Positions 7,626-14,752 of a stretch of DNA of 44,483 bases are shown here, in pieces (the first letter of the stretch is position 1; the number at the start of each line of letters is the position of its first letter). Source of the stretch: a virus; the IMG/VR virus record IMGVR_UViG_3300034110_000469, positions 1 through 44,483 of that record. The stretch is one strand, 5' to 3'. The notes below the pieces were generated by a model. That model did no database searches and had not been told where the DNA came from. It was given only the letters and a program-made list of their open reading frames with translations. Made by a program: the position numbers and the translations under genes.

Positions 7626-8002
7626 AAGAACATGGAATCCAGAACGAAATTCGCAACGCCCTGGCAGGCCAGTGCCTGCTGTTTCGTGCGAACGTTGGCC
7701 AAGCCTGGGCCGGCGACGTCACCAAGCTGCCAGGCAATCGAGTGGTGATCGACAACGCGCGACCGTTTAACACCGGTTTACCGCCTGGGTTCGCCGATCT
7801 GTTCGGCCTGGTATCGGTTGAAATCACGCCGGACATGGTCGGCAAGAAAGTGGCCATATTCACCGCGCTGGAAGTGAAGACCAGCACCGGCCGCGCGTCC
7901 AGCAAACAGACCGATTTTTTGCAGGCTGTCGCGAACAACGGCGGACGGTCTGGCGTGGTCCGATCTGCAGCTGATGCGCTTAACGTGATCCGCGGTGAGT
8001 AA
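7622..8002 (+). CDS. VRR-NUC domain nuclease
   Basis: 126 residues. It has the VRR-NUC pattern: HGIQNEIRNAL at the start, RANVGQAW, GLPPGFADLFG with the catalytic Asp, FTALEVKTSTGRASSKQTDFL with Glu and Lys of the PD-(D/E)XK core and the conserved Gln, and SGVVRSAADAL. Phage members are thought to act on branched DNA such as Holliday junctions. It is a stand-alone domain of normal length, placed between HNH nuclease and Cro-like genes. Confidence 0.8.
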   Translation: MKEHGIQNEIRNALAGQCLLFRANVGQAWAGDVTKLPGNRVVIDNARPFNTGLPPGFADLFGLVSVEITPDMVGKKVAIFTALEVKTSTGRASSKQTDFLQAVANNGGRSGVVRSAADALNVIRGE

Positions 8003-8020
8003 ATATTAGATGCAGTTATA

Positions 8021-8049
8021 TTTACTTTAGTATATCATGGCCGTATCTT
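8021..8049 (+). promoter_or_regulatory. Possible promoter/operator before the Cro-like gene
   Basis: TTTACT (8021-8026), a 17-base spacer and TATCTT (8044-8049) give a weak promoter. The sequence TACTTTAGTA (8023-8032) is the reverse complement of TACTAAAGTA-type sequence next to repeated promoter copy 1 (4959-4968), so the same regulator may bind both. Confidence 0.35.
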
Positions 8050-8068
8050 TACTATTGGAGCAGAACAA

Positions 8069-8254
8069 ATGCACGCACGAACAGAAGAACTACACCAAAT
8101 CATGAAAAAGAACGGCCTAACCTGCAAACAGGTGGCCACACTTATGGGCCGCAGCGAAAAAACCGTTCTGATCTGGCGATCAAAGGGCGACGAGAAAGTG
8201 ATCCCAGAAAACATGCTGCAGCTGTTGAAATACAAACTGGCGGAGAAAGTATGA
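8069..8254 (+). CDS. Cro/C1-type helix-turn-helix regulator
   Basis: 61 residues, about one HTH domain. LTCKQVATLMGRSEKTVLIWRSKG gives the two helices and turn of a lambda-repressor-like fold. There is no second (oligomerisation or peptidase) domain, so it resembles Cro more than CI. It has its own possible promoter and a TTGGAGCA ribosome site. It is the only Cro/CI-like protein seen in the window and so a candidate for early regulation. It overlaps the DUF4406 gene by 4 bases. Confidence 0.65.
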   Translation: MHARTEELHQIMKKNGLTCKQVATLMGRSEKTVLIWRSKGDEKVIPENMLQLLKYKLAEKV

Positions 8255-8556
8255 AGTCAATTTATATTGCTGGACCAATTACCGGCAAACCGCATTTTCG
8301 TGAAACGTTCAACCGCGCCGAACTGGACCTGCTGAACAAAGGCTGGATCGTTCTGAACCCTGCGAAGCTGCCTGTCGGCCTGTCTGAATCTGCTTACATG
8401 GATATATGCCTGGCGATGGTTCGCCAAGCTGACGCGCTGGTGATGCTGGACGGCTGGGACGATAGCAACGGCGCATGCTGTGAACGCCTGCTGGCGGTCA
8501 AGATGGGCAAAAAGATCCTGTACTCAGTTCGCGACGTTGCGAGCGTGGCGGCATGA
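8251..8556 (+). CDS. DUF4406 nucleoside deoxyribosyltransferase-like protein
   Basis: 101 residues. It opens with IYIAGPITGKPHFRETFNRAE and continues with GWIVLNPAKLP, the DUF4406 signature, then MVRQADALVMLDGWDDSNGACCE. The fold is that of nucleoside 2-deoxyribosyltransferases. Phage members are common but poorly characterised, with proposed roles in nucleotide metabolism. It overlaps the methylase gene by 4 bases. Confidence 0.75.
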   Translation: MKSIYIAGPITGKPHFRETFNRAELDLLNKGWIVLNPAKLPVGLSESAYMDICLAMVRQADALVMLDGWDDSNGACCERLLAVKMGKKILYSVRDVASVAA

Positions 8557-9080
8557 GCGGCGCAACTATGGGCCGCAAATCGGCCACTGATCCGAATAAG
8601 AAGGACTACTGGAACACTCCCTGGCACGCCGTCCAGGACGCCAGCGCGCTGATCGGGATGCCGTTCACGCTGGACGCCTGCGCGATCGATGGCAACGCAG
8701 CCAAGGCACGCGAGTGGATCACGCCAGAGCAGGACGCGCTGAAAACGCCCTGGCTGTCTGCAGCTGGTGCCGTCTGGTGCAATCCGCCGTTTTCCAACAA
8801 GCTGGCGTTTCTGGATCGCGCATACCAGCAGGCCAAGCAATACGGCCGGACAGTGGTTTGCATGATCCCACAGGAACCGGCGACAATCTGGTGGCAGCGT
8901 TATGTCTACGGCCGCGCCAGTTTTGTTTTCGTGCCTAATGGCCGATACAATTTTCTGGATCAGGAAACAAAACAGAAGTCTGACGGCTGCAACTTCTGCA
9001 CCTGTTTTGTGGTTTATACGCCGCTAAACGTTCCGACGCAGTACGTTCACTTCGAACGCGGGATCGGTTCGCGTGCCTAA
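8553..9080 (+). CDS. Phage N-6-adenine DNA methyltransferase (Dam-like)
   Basis: 175 residues. Residues about 16-40 (KKDYWNTPWHAVQDA ... FTLDACA) and the catalytic NPPF motif (VWCNPPFSNKLAFLDRAY, about 72-90) define the phage Dam family, which methylates adenine using SAM. VVCMIPQEPATIWW and RASFVFVPNGRYNF are also typical. Length is normal. A second ATG at 8568 is also possible. The genome is unusually rich in GATC (see findings), the usual target of this family, although the sequence does not show specificity. Confidence 0.82.
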   Translation: MSGATMGRKSATDPNKKDYWNTPWHAVQDASALIGMPFTLDACAIDGNAAKAREWITPEQDALKTPWLSAAGAVWCNPPFSNKLAFLDRAYQQAKQYGRTVVCMIPQEPATIWWQRYVYGRASFVFVPNGRYNFLDQETKQKSDGCNFCTCFVVYTPLNVPTQYVHFERGIGSRA

Positions 9081-9330
9081 CCTATGCACCTGGCAGGCGC
9101 CGACGGTTACGCTGCGCGATGGTCGCCAGGTGCGCAGCGATTCGGTCGAATGGCTGAAAGAATGCAAGGAACGGCACGAACTGGCCAGCCTGATTTTATC
9201 CTGGCCAATAGAAAAACGGCGCGTTTATTTATTCGATCAGAAAACCGGTTTCGGCCAGCGCTATGGGCAAGAACAACTGGAACGGCTGCAGGCCGAAATC
9301 AAAAGACAGTTTTCGAGGCAAAAAAAATAA
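9073..9330 (+). CDS. Hypothetical protein (GTG start)
   Basis: 85 residues. The GTG at 9073 overlaps the methylase stop region by 8 bases. The sequence SDSVEWLKECKERHELASLILSWPIEKRRVYL is a recurring short phage protein of unknown role, usually beside replication genes. The C-terminus is a basic helix (EQLERLQAEIKRQF). No catalytic motif. Confidence 0.5.
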   Translation: MPNLCTWQAPTVTLRDGRQVRSDSVEWLKECKERHELASLILSWPIEKRRVYLFDQKTGFGQRYGQEQLERLQAEIKRQFSRQKK

Positions 9331-9331
9331 C

Positions 9332-11608
9332 ATGCAAACAATGCCAGAGCTAACACCACAAGACATAGGCGACGCGCTGCAATACGTGAACGCAGACGAT
9401 CGCGACACCTGGCTGAAAATGGCCATGGCTGTGAAATCCGAGCTAGGCGATCACGGTTTCGAAATCTGGGATCAGTGGTCCAGGACGTCCGGCCAGTACA
9501 ACGAACGCGACGCGCGCCACGTCTGGAAATCGTGCAACGCGCACGGCAACGTCACGATCGGTTCGCTGCTGTTTGAAGCTAAGCAGGGCGGGTTCGTCCT
9601 GGCGAGCAATGACAACCGCATGACAGCCGAACAGCTGGCAGAGCGTCAGCGGGTACGGGACGAAGCGCGCCGGCAGTCGATTGCTGACCAGAAGCAGCGC
9701 GAGTATGACGCGGCGATGCTGGCCGGCGAAATCTGGGACGACGCGATCGACTGTGCCGATCACCCGTACCTGGAACGCAAAGGCGTGAAGGCATACGGCC
9801 TGCGCGTTGGTCGGTGGCCACTGCGCAACAAGTCCGGCGAGATCTACAACTACGCAGAAAACGCGCTGCTGGTGCCGGCGCGCAGTTCAGGATCCAAACT
9901 GACAACGCTGCAGGCGGTTTTCTCGCAGCTGCCGGCCGGCTACGCGACCGACAAAGCGTTTTTGAAAGACGGCGTGAAGTCTGGCAGCTGGCACACGATC
10001 GGCGACTTCAGCACCGCCAGCACAGTGGCGTTATGCGAAGGCTACGCAACCGGCGCGACAGTTCACGCGCTGACAGGCTGGTGCGTCCTGGTCTGTTTTG
10101 ACCGCACGAACCTGATCACCGTTGGCAAGAAAATCAAACCGCACGCGGACGGCAAAACGCTGATCGTCTGCGCGGACAATGATCGGCACACTGCAGGCAA
10201 CCCAGGGATCACCGCGGCCAAGGCTACCGGATCCGAAATCGGGGCGCGCGTGCTGATCCCAGAATTCACCGACGACGACAGCGGCACCGATTTCAACGAC
10301 CTGGCGAACGCGGAAGGCGACGACGCAGCACGCGAACAGCTGACTGGCCACCAGGTCGCCAAGGTGGCCAAAATGCCGACGCCGGACCAGGTGGACTTTT
10401 ATACGCCGCTGCCGGACATCAACAGCACCGGCAAACCGTTGGCGACGATCGAAAACCTGGCGGCCATAGTCAACCGGCTGGGAGTGACGATCCGGTACAA
10501 CGTGATCAAGAAGGAAGAAGAAATTCTGATCCCAGGCGAATCGTTCCTGATCGATAACGAGGCGAACGCGTCGCACAGTTGGCTGGAATCCTGGTGCGCG
10601 CGTTTCCGTATGCCATCGGGCAACCTGGGCGGTTTCGTCACGTACCTGGCCGACAAGAACCCGCACAACCCTGTCGCCAATTGGACCGAGTCGAAACCCT
10701 GGGACGGCGTCACCAGGCTGCAGGCACTATACGACACAGTCAGAACCAAGTCGGACAAACGCACGCCCAGCGGCGAGCGGCTGCGCGACATTCTGATCAA
10801 ACGCTGGATGATTTCCGCAGTAGCTGCAGCGTTCAACCCGACAGGCGTCAGCGCGCACGGCGTTCTGACGTTCCAGGGGCCGCAGTACATCGGGAAAACG
10901 CTATGGCTGAAACGCCTGGTGCCTGAATCGCTGGGAGTGGTGCAGGACGGTATGATCCTGCGGCCGGACGATCGCGACAGCGTGAAACAGGTCTGCTCAT
11001 TCTGGATCGTGGAGCTGGGCGAACTGGACGCCACGTTTAAAAAATCCGACATAGCCGCGCTGAAAGCGTTCCTGACCAAGAAAAACGACGTCCTGCGCCG
11101 AGCGTATGCCAGGAAGGATTCGCAGTTTGCACGGCGGACCGTTTTTTTCGGTTCGGTGAACCCTAAAGAATTCCTGCACGATCCAACGGGGAACCGGCGC
11201 TACTGGGCGATCGATGTTGAATGGCTGGACCTGACGCACACGATCGACATGCAGCAGGTCTGGGCCGAAGTGCTGCACCTGTACCGGAACGGCGAAGGGC
11301 ACTATTTAAAACCGGAAGAAATGGACGCGCTGAACGGCAGCAATGAAGATTTCCAGGTGGTCGATCCTGTCGAAGAACGGATCCAGACCAGACTGAACTG
11401 GGACGCGGCGCCGATCGAATGGGAGTGGCGCACAGCCACCGACGTGCTGATCAGCGTTGGCATTGACAAGCCGAACCAAGCAGACGCCACCAAGGCGGCG
11501 CACTGTATCAGGAAGATGAACAACGGCGAGGGGAAGCGATCGAACGGCCGGAACCTGTTACTGGTGCCACCAGTAAGGACCGGAACGGCGAGCACGTCGC
11601 CCTGGTAA
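9332..11608 (+). CDS. Primase-helicase: PriCT-2, Toprim and VapE/VirE ATPase domains
   Basis: 758 residues from the ATG at 9332, the first good start after the preceding stop; an in-frame upstream start at 9263 would overlap that gene by 68 bases. Order: PriCT-2-like region (about 5-85, DRDTWLKMAMAVK), linker, Toprim domain (LCEGYATGA at about 234, ADNDRHTAGNPG at about 281), then a VapE-type ATPase with Walker A GPQYIGKT at about 517 and FWIVELGEL. It probably makes primers and unwinds DNA at the phage origin. It is the last gene before a strong terminator and therefore closes the main replication transcript. Confidence 0.88.
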   Translation: MQTMPELTPQDIGDALQYVNADDRDTWLKMAMAVKSELGDHGFEIWDQWSRTSGQYNERDARHVWKSCNAHGNVTIGSLLFEAKQGGFVLASNDNRMTAEQLAERQRVRDEARRQSIADQKQREYDAAMLAGEIWDDAIDCADHPYLERKGVKAYGLRVGRWPLRNKSGEIYNYAENALLVPARSSGSKLTTLQAVFSQLPAGYATDKAFLKDGVKSGSWHTIGDFSTASTVALCEGYATGATVHALTGWCVLVCFDRTNLITVGKKIKPHADGKTLIVCADNDRHTAGNPGITAAKATGSEIGARVLIPEFTDDDSGTDFNDLANAEGDDAAREQLTGHQVAKVAKMPTPDQVDFYTPLPDINSTGKPLATIENLAAIVNRLGVTIRYNVIKKEEEILIPGESFLIDNEANASHSWLESWCARFRMPSGNLGGFVTYLADKNPHNPVANWTESKPWDGVTRLQALYDTVRTKSDKRTPSGERLRDILIKRWMISAVAAAFNPTGVSAHGVLTFQGPQYIGKTLWLKRLVPESLGVVQDGMILRPDDRDSVKQVCSFWIVELGELDATFKKSDIAALKAFLTKKNDVLRRAYARKDSQFARRTVFFGSVNPKEFLHDPTGNRRYWAIDVEWLDLTHTIDMQQVWAEVLHLYRNGEGHYLKPEEMDALNGSNEDFQVVDPVEERIQTRLNWDAAPIEWEWRTATDVLISVGIDKPNQADATKAAHCIRKMNNGEGKRSNGRNLLLVPPVRTGTASTSPW

Positions 11609-11613
11609 AAATG

Positions 11614-11634
11614 ACCCGCTTAGGCGGGTTTTTT
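11614..11634 (+). terminator. Rho-independent terminator after primase-helicase gene
   Basis: ACCCGC-ttag-GCGGGT followed by a T-run, starting 5 bases after the stop codon. Confidence 0.85.
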
Positions 11635-11642
11635 ATTTCACA

Positions 11643-11704
11643 AAATAATCAGTAAATAGTGTTGCAGCATTTCCAAAAGTAGATATAATAACTATATCGA
11701 AACG
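11643..11704 (+). promoter_or_regulatory. Repeated promoter/operator element, copy 2
   Basis: TTGCAG (11662-11667), a 16-base spacer and TATAAT (11684-11689). It contains TTTCCAAAAGTAGATAT and the ATCGAAACGCGAAAC downstream flank shared with copies 1 and 3, and follows directly on a terminator. Confidence 0.65.
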
Positions 11705-11726
11705 CGAAACAACAAAGGAAATACAA

Positions 11727-11903
11727 ATGAACCAATTCAAGAAAGACGCCATCAAAATGACAGTTGAAGCAGTCGCCGCAGAATTAAACTGCACCATGCT
11801 GGAAGCCTGCACCAAGATGCAAGCGACAGCAGCGCGCCAGGGCAAAGAAGACCTGCTGCAAGACCTGATCGACTTCAAACGCGACTTAATCGAAGCACTG
11901 TAA
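11727..11903 (+). CDS. Small early protein (58 residues)
   Basis: First gene behind promoter copy 2, with AAAGGAAA 7 bases before the ATG. The product (MNQFKKDAIKMTVEAVAAEL ... EDLLQDLIDFKRDLIEAL) is wholly helical by composition and has one Cys pair. No family recognised. Its position behind a dedicated promoter and between terminators suggests an independently controlled early gene. Confidence 0.55.
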   Translation: MNQFKKDAIKMTVEAVAAELNCTMLEACTKMQATAARQGKEDLLQDLIDFKRDLIEAL

Positions 11904-11910
11904 CAACTGC

Positions 11911-11928
11911 CGGCGGGGAAACCCGCCG
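11911..11928 (+). other. Intergenic GAAA-tetraloop hairpin
   Basis: CGGCGGG-GAAA-CCCGCCG: seven perfect pairs and a GNRA loop, between a stop codon and the next ribosome site; no T-run follows. Confidence 0.6.
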
Positions 11929-11947
11929 AAATCACCAGGACAACAAA

Positions 11948-12154
11948 ATGACCAAAACACAGCAAGCATTCGAAATCGGTTACAACGCAGCCAAGAACGG
12001 CGAACCAAGCATTTTTTCACGCAACGCAGAAGCGCAGGCGCTGATCATGGGAATGGACGTGGACACCGAAGAAGGCATGCAGATCATGCGTTCTTTCAAC
12101 TGCGGAGCCAGAAAAGGGATCGACGAAATCCTGCAGCTGACCTGGGGAAACTAA
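11948..12154 (+). CDS. Small early protein (68 residues)
   Basis: Not recognised by family name. TQQAFEIGYNAAKNGEPSIFS and MQIMRSFNCGARKGIDE suggest two helices around a conserved-looking Gly-rich turn, a layout seen in short phage proteins of unknown role. It is the second gene in the promoter copy 2 unit, which ends at a terminator 12 bases downstream. Confidence 0.55.
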   Translation: MTKTQQAFEIGYNAAKNGEPSIFSRNAEAQALIMGMDVDTEEGMQIMRSFNCGARKGIDEILQLTWGN

Positions 12155-12165
12155 GAGAAAACCAG

Positions 12166-12184
12166 ACCCGCAGCCGCGGGTTTT
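12166..12184 (+). terminator. Rho-independent terminator
   Basis: ACCCGC-agcc-GCGGGT followed by TTTATTTTG. The stem is the same as that of the terminator at 11614. Confidence 0.8.
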
Positions 12185-12194
12185 ATTTTGTTTA

Positions 12195-12256
12195 AAATAT
12201 TTCCTAAAGTATATTGCACGTTTCCAAAAGTAGATATACAATAATTACATTGAAAC
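12195..12256 (+). promoter_or_regulatory. Repeated promoter/operator element, copy 3
   Basis: TTGCAC (12214-12219), a 17-base spacer and TACAAT (12237-12242). It carries CCTAAAGTA upstream, TTTCCAAAAGTAGATAT in the spacer and TTACATTGAAACG downstream, as in the other two copies. Confidence 0.65.
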
Positions 12257-12278
12257 GGCAAAACATTAGGAAAACAAA

Positions 12279-12446
12279 ATGACAAACTCGCAAATCATCG
12301 AAAAATTAAGCAGCCAGCTGATCAAGAAAATCGAATGGCGCATGGCTGACCTGGGCGAAAATTACGCAACAGCAAAAGCCAAAGTGCAGCAGGACAGCGT
12401 CGCAGGTCCAGCAGTTTGGGCGGTAGTGGATAGCAAATTTAACTAA
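12279..12446 (+). CDS. Small early protein (55 residues)
   Basis: First gene behind promoter copy 3, with TTAGGAAAAC before the ATG. The product (MTNSQIIEKLSSQLIKKIEW ... WAVVDSKFN) is mainly helical and basic at its N-terminus. No family recognised. It is followed by a tetraloop hairpin and then the frameshifted gene at 12491. Confidence 0.55.
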   Translation: MTNSQIIEKLSSQLIKKIEWRMADLGENYATAKAKVQQDSVAGPAVWAVVDSKFN

Positions 12447-12453
12447 GGCGAAC

Positions 12454-12469
12454 GGCGGGGAAACCCGCC
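12454..12469 (+). other. Intergenic GAAA-tetraloop hairpin
   Basis: GGCGGG-GAAA-CCCGCC, nearly the same hairpin as 11911-11928, again between stop codon and next start. Confidence 0.6.
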
Positions 12470-12490
12470 AGCATTCAAAGGCGAATAATT

Positions 12491-12730
12491 ATGAAAAAGC
12501 AAAAAATCACCGCAGTTTTCAGCAATGGTTTTACCGACGCTTATAACGGCGTGCGACCAGTGACCGCGGCCTGGATGATCACGAAAAAAGAAACCGGCGA
12601 AGTCTACAAAAGCGGCCACAGCTTAGATCGCACAACGGCAGCGAAAACCGCGGCAGGTAATCTGCGGTTCGTCACTATGACGTTTTCAACACTAAAAACA
12701 ACACAATCCAGCGCACCCGTTACCAGTTAG
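12491..12730 (+). CDS. Hypothetical protein, apparently frameshifted
   Basis: 79 residues in the annotated frame. Residues 1-57 (KITAVFSNGFTDAYNGVRPVTAAWMITKK ... TAAGNL) look like a natural protein. The tail FVTMTFSTLKTTQSSAPVTS looks out of frame. The -1 frame is open from 12661 to 12840 without any ATG, GTG or TTG start, and encodes a plausible continuation. So the gene is either broken by an indel, mis-sequenced, or uses a -1 shift, for example at the A-run CTAAAAAC (12700s). Function unknown. Confidence 0.5.
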   Translation: MKKQKITAVFSNGFTDAYNGVRPVTAAWMITKKETGEVYKSGHSLDRTTAAKTAAGNLRFVTMTFSTLKTTQSSAPVTS

Positions 12731-12840
12731 GGCTGGCAAGGGCGGCAGGTTTCAAAACGATTGAAGAACTGCTGCTGCAGTACAAACGCGAAAACGCGGA
12801 ACTGGCCAGCCAGTACCAGGTCGAAATCGTAGATCTATAA
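12661..12840 (+). other. Out-of-frame continuation of the 12491 gene
   Basis: 59 sense codons open in the -1 frame relative to 12491, with no usable start codon. The encoded HYDVFNTKNNTIQRTRYQLG and KTIEELLLQYKRENAELASQ have normal phage composition and a helical C-terminus, so this is likely the true C-terminal half of the preceding protein. Confidence 0.5.
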
Positions 12841-12853
12841 CCAACCAAACCGC

Positions 12854-12870
12854 GCCGGACGGTTTCCGGC
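12854..12870 (+). other. Intergenic hairpin, possible weak terminator
   Basis: GCCGGA-cggtt-TCCGGC followed by AATTTTTGAGG. The short T-run could give partial termination; the GAGG just after is the ribosome site of the MazG-like gene. Confidence 0.5.
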
Positions 12871-12889
12871 AATTTTTGAGGAATTACCA

Positions 12890-13303
12890 ATGAATCATGT
12901 CGAGAAAGTACAAACCGAAGGCGGACAGCTTGTTATTGCGCAGGCTGTCGAGTTTCTTGGCGAAGTCTGCCACGGCGTTGCTGATGAATCAGGCTGGTGG
13001 ACTAACCCGCAAACCGGCGAAAGCCTGAAGGGTAAGCGCAACGTGCCGGAAATGCTTTGTTTGATTCACAGCGAAATCAGCGAAGCAATGGAAGGCCACC
13101 GCAAGAACCTAAACGACGACAAGCTGCCGCACCGGAAAATGATTGAAGTCGAACTGGCCGACGCCATGATCCGTATTCTGGATCTTGCTGGTGGCTTAGG
13201 GTTAGACCTGGGCGGGGCGTTGGCCGAAAAGCTGGCATTCAATACGCAACGCGCCGATCACAAGCTGGAAAACCGCGTGAAAGCTGACGGCAAAGCGTAC
13301 TAA
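12890..13303 (+). CDS. MazG-like nucleotide pyrophosphohydrolase
   Basis: 137 residues, all-alpha NTP pyrophosphatase type. LIHSEISEAMEGHRKN supplies the first acidic pair that binds magnesium, and HRKMIEVELADAMIRILDLAGGLGLDL the second (E..D). These enzymes hydrolyse nucleoside triphosphates to monophosphates. In phages they are proposed to clean nucleotide pools or lower ppGpp. Length fits the short phage form. It has its own GAGG ribosome site after the 12854 hairpin. Confidence 0.75.
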   Translation: MNHVEKVQTEGGQLVIAQAVEFLGEVCHGVADESGWWTNPQTGESLKGKRNVPEMLCLIHSEISEAMEGHRKNLNDDKLPHRKMIEVELADAMIRILDLAGGLGLDLGGALAEKLAFNTQRADHKLENRVKADGKAY

Positions 13304-13310
13304 ACAAACC

Positions 13311-13328
13311 AGCCTGGTTCGCCAGGCT
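13311..13328 (+). other. Intergenic TTCG-tetraloop hairpin
   Basis: AGCCTGG-TTCG-CCAGGCT, running straight into the TAAGGAAA ribosome site of the next gene. Confidence 0.6.
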
Positions 13329-13339
13329 AAGGAAATTTT

Positions 13340-13579
13340 GTGCGAGTATTTCAGACCATATTCGGCCAGATCACGGTCGAGGCAGTCAAAGCCGGCGAGT
13401 ACGGGCCAGGCTTAGTTTTCAGAGGCACGGCGACCGACGGCGCTATGGTGAAAACGCATTACGTCATGCCTGGCAACCAAGTGGACACCGCGCTGCGGTT
13501 TGTCAGCCAGGCGAATGCCGACCAGTTCGCCAGGGAAAACCTGTCACGTTCGCCGATGAATATCATCGGCAGAGAATAG
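13340..13579 (+). CDS. Hypothetical protein (GTG start)
   Basis: 79 residues. The GTG is set by the leader GGCTAAGGAAATTTTGTG, which is repeated exactly before the next gene. The protein is beta-rich (RVFQTIFGQITVEAVKAGEYGPGLVFRG) with a short helical end. Not recognised. Confidence 0.5.
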   Translation: MRVFQTIFGQITVEAVKAGEYGPGLVFRGTATDGAMVKTHYVMPGNQVDTALRFVSQANADQFARENLSRSPMNIIGRE

Positions 13580-13587
13580 CAACCAAC

Positions 13588-13603
13588 AGCCAGTCGACTG
13601 GCT
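13588..13603 (+). other. Intergenic hairpin (16-base palindrome)
   Basis: AGCCAG-TCGA-CTGGCT, directly followed by the AAGGAAA ribosome site of the next gene. Confidence 0.55.
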
Positions 13604-13614
13604 AAGGAAATTTT

Positions 13615-13893
13615 GTGGAAGAATTAGATTTAACCCGCGTAGAAACTGCCACTATTGGCAAGGATGCGGCAAACGTGATCTTACAGACAGAAGCGTGGTT
13701 CAACGCACGCCGCGATCAGATCGCTGAACTTGTTGAAACCGCCAACGATGAAAAATCAAAGATCCTAGTCGGTGATCTCGAAATTGATGATCAGCGCATG
13801 AAGCTAGGTTTTGCCACTGGCCTGATGGTTGCGCTTCAGGTGCTAGGCAATTGGCCGTTGACTATGAATTGCCGCGAGGATGACGACGAATGA
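13615..13893 (+). CDS. Hypothetical protein (GTG start)
   Basis: 92 residues, GTG start with the same 18-base leader as the gene before. Acidic at both ends (MEELDLTRVE and REDDDE). The middle is helical with a hydrophobic segment (GFATGLMVALQVLGNW) that is too short and interrupted to be a confident membrane span. It overlaps the next gene by 4 bases. Not recognised. Confidence 0.5.
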   Translation: MEELDLTRVETATIGKDAANVILQTEAWFNARRDQIAELVETANDEKSKILVGDLEIDDQRMKLGFATGLMVALQVLGNWPLTMNCREDDDE

Positions 13894-14282
13894 ATAAAAC
13901 ACTGCTGGACGAATTCGCCATGGCTGCGCTAGCTGGCTGGGTTTCTACGCTGGAACCTGACGCAACAGTCAACTGCGAAACGGTCGCGGCGAGTCTGTAC
14001 GACCTGGCAGGCGCCATGATGGCCGAACGTGCCAAGCGTATGCCAGCGCCGACACCAGAGCCAGATCACCAGGATGAACGGCAGCCATCGTTCAGGGCGC
14101 GCGTTCTGTGTCAGGTCGAGAAAATGAAAGGCAGCCGCGTGACTTGTACGCAGGTTTTCCAGGCTATCGCAGGACCGGACGATCGATCGTCACTGTGGGC
14201 ACTGCAGCAGATCGGCGGAATACTGCGCCAGCTTGGTTTCAAGCGCGCGCGTTCTGGTGGCAAAGACTATTATCAGCTTTAA
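13890..14282 (+). CDS. Hypothetical protein with winged-helix-like C-terminus
   Basis: 130 residues. The N-terminal half is helical (LLDEFAMAALAGWVSTLEPDATVNCETVAASLYDLA). The C-terminal half (FRARVLCQVEKMKGSRVTCTQVFQAIAGPDD ... LRQLGFKRARSGGKDYYQL) reads as a small winged helix, as in phage DNA-binding accessory proteins. No specific family recognised. It overlaps the gene upstream by ATGA and is followed by a GGAGG ribosome site. Confidence 0.5.
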   Translation: MNKTLLDEFAMAALAGWVSTLEPDATVNCETVAASLYDLAGAMMAERAKRMPAPTPEPDHQDERQPSFRARVLCQVEKMKGSRVTCTQVFQAIAGPDDRSSLWALQQIGGILRQLGFKRARSGGKDYYQL

Positions 14283-14294
14283 AATGGAGGTTTT

Positions 14295-14486
14295 ATGTTA
14301 CAAGTGATTTTTTCGTTATTCGTTGGCGTGTCTGGCATTTTGTGCTTGGCGTTATGTTTTTTCACCTGGGCGGCAAGCGGTGCAGCTGGCGGTCCTGGCA
14401 AGACTGAAAAGCGCGTGATCGGGCTGTCGTTCCTGTTCGGCGTTGCGCTGATCTGCCTGGCGCTGTGGCTAGTGGGGGCGCTATGA
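14295..14486 (+). CDS. Small two-helix membrane protein
   Basis: 63 residues with a strong GGAGG ribosome site 6 bases before the ATG. Two membrane helices: IFSLFVGVSGILCLALCFFTWAA and VIGLSFLFGVALICLALWLVGAL, joined by GGPGKTEKR. It lies in the early operon, far from the lysis genes, so holin function is not favoured. A membrane-acting early protein such as superinfection exclusion is possible but unproven. Confidence 0.5.
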   Translation: MLQVIFSLFVGVSGILCLALCFFTWAASGAAGGPGKTEKRVIGLSFLFGVALICLALWLVGAL

Positions 14487-14752
14487 GCAGAGCACGCAAA
14501 CCGCGCAAAGCGTACCTGGTGCGACTGGCGGAATTCAGAACAAGAGAAGAACGCGCAGCGCTTTACCAGGAGATCGAGATCCTGAACCAAAACAGCCAGC
14601 AGATATGCTACCGCGTGATCGGTGGCGACCAGGTGGAGATCACCGCTGCAGAGTTAAAAGCGCAAGGCCGTAAGATATTCCGTGACGTAGGCGAAGCAAA
14701 AGCGGCGCTGCACGATAACCTGGCCAAGATCCGGCAAGGCGGTGCGAAATGA
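14483..14752 (+). CDS. Hypothetical basic protein
   Basis: 89 residues from the ATG at 14483, which overlaps the preceding stop as ATGA; the in-frame start 18 bases upstream is less likely. Basic N-terminus (SRARKPRKAYLVRLAEFRTREER) and a helical remainder. Not recognised. It overlaps the next gene by 4 bases. Confidence 0.5.
   Translation: MSRARKPRKAYLVRLAEFRTREERAALYQEIEILNQNSQQICYRVIGGDQVEITAAELKAQGRKIFRDVGEAKAALHDNLAKIRQGGAK

Noticed and set aside
10031-10666. 211-residue minus-strand frame
   Set aside because: Lies opposite the Toprim part of the primase-helicase gene and encodes a low-quality Arg/Val/Gln-rich sequence without motif or ribosome site.
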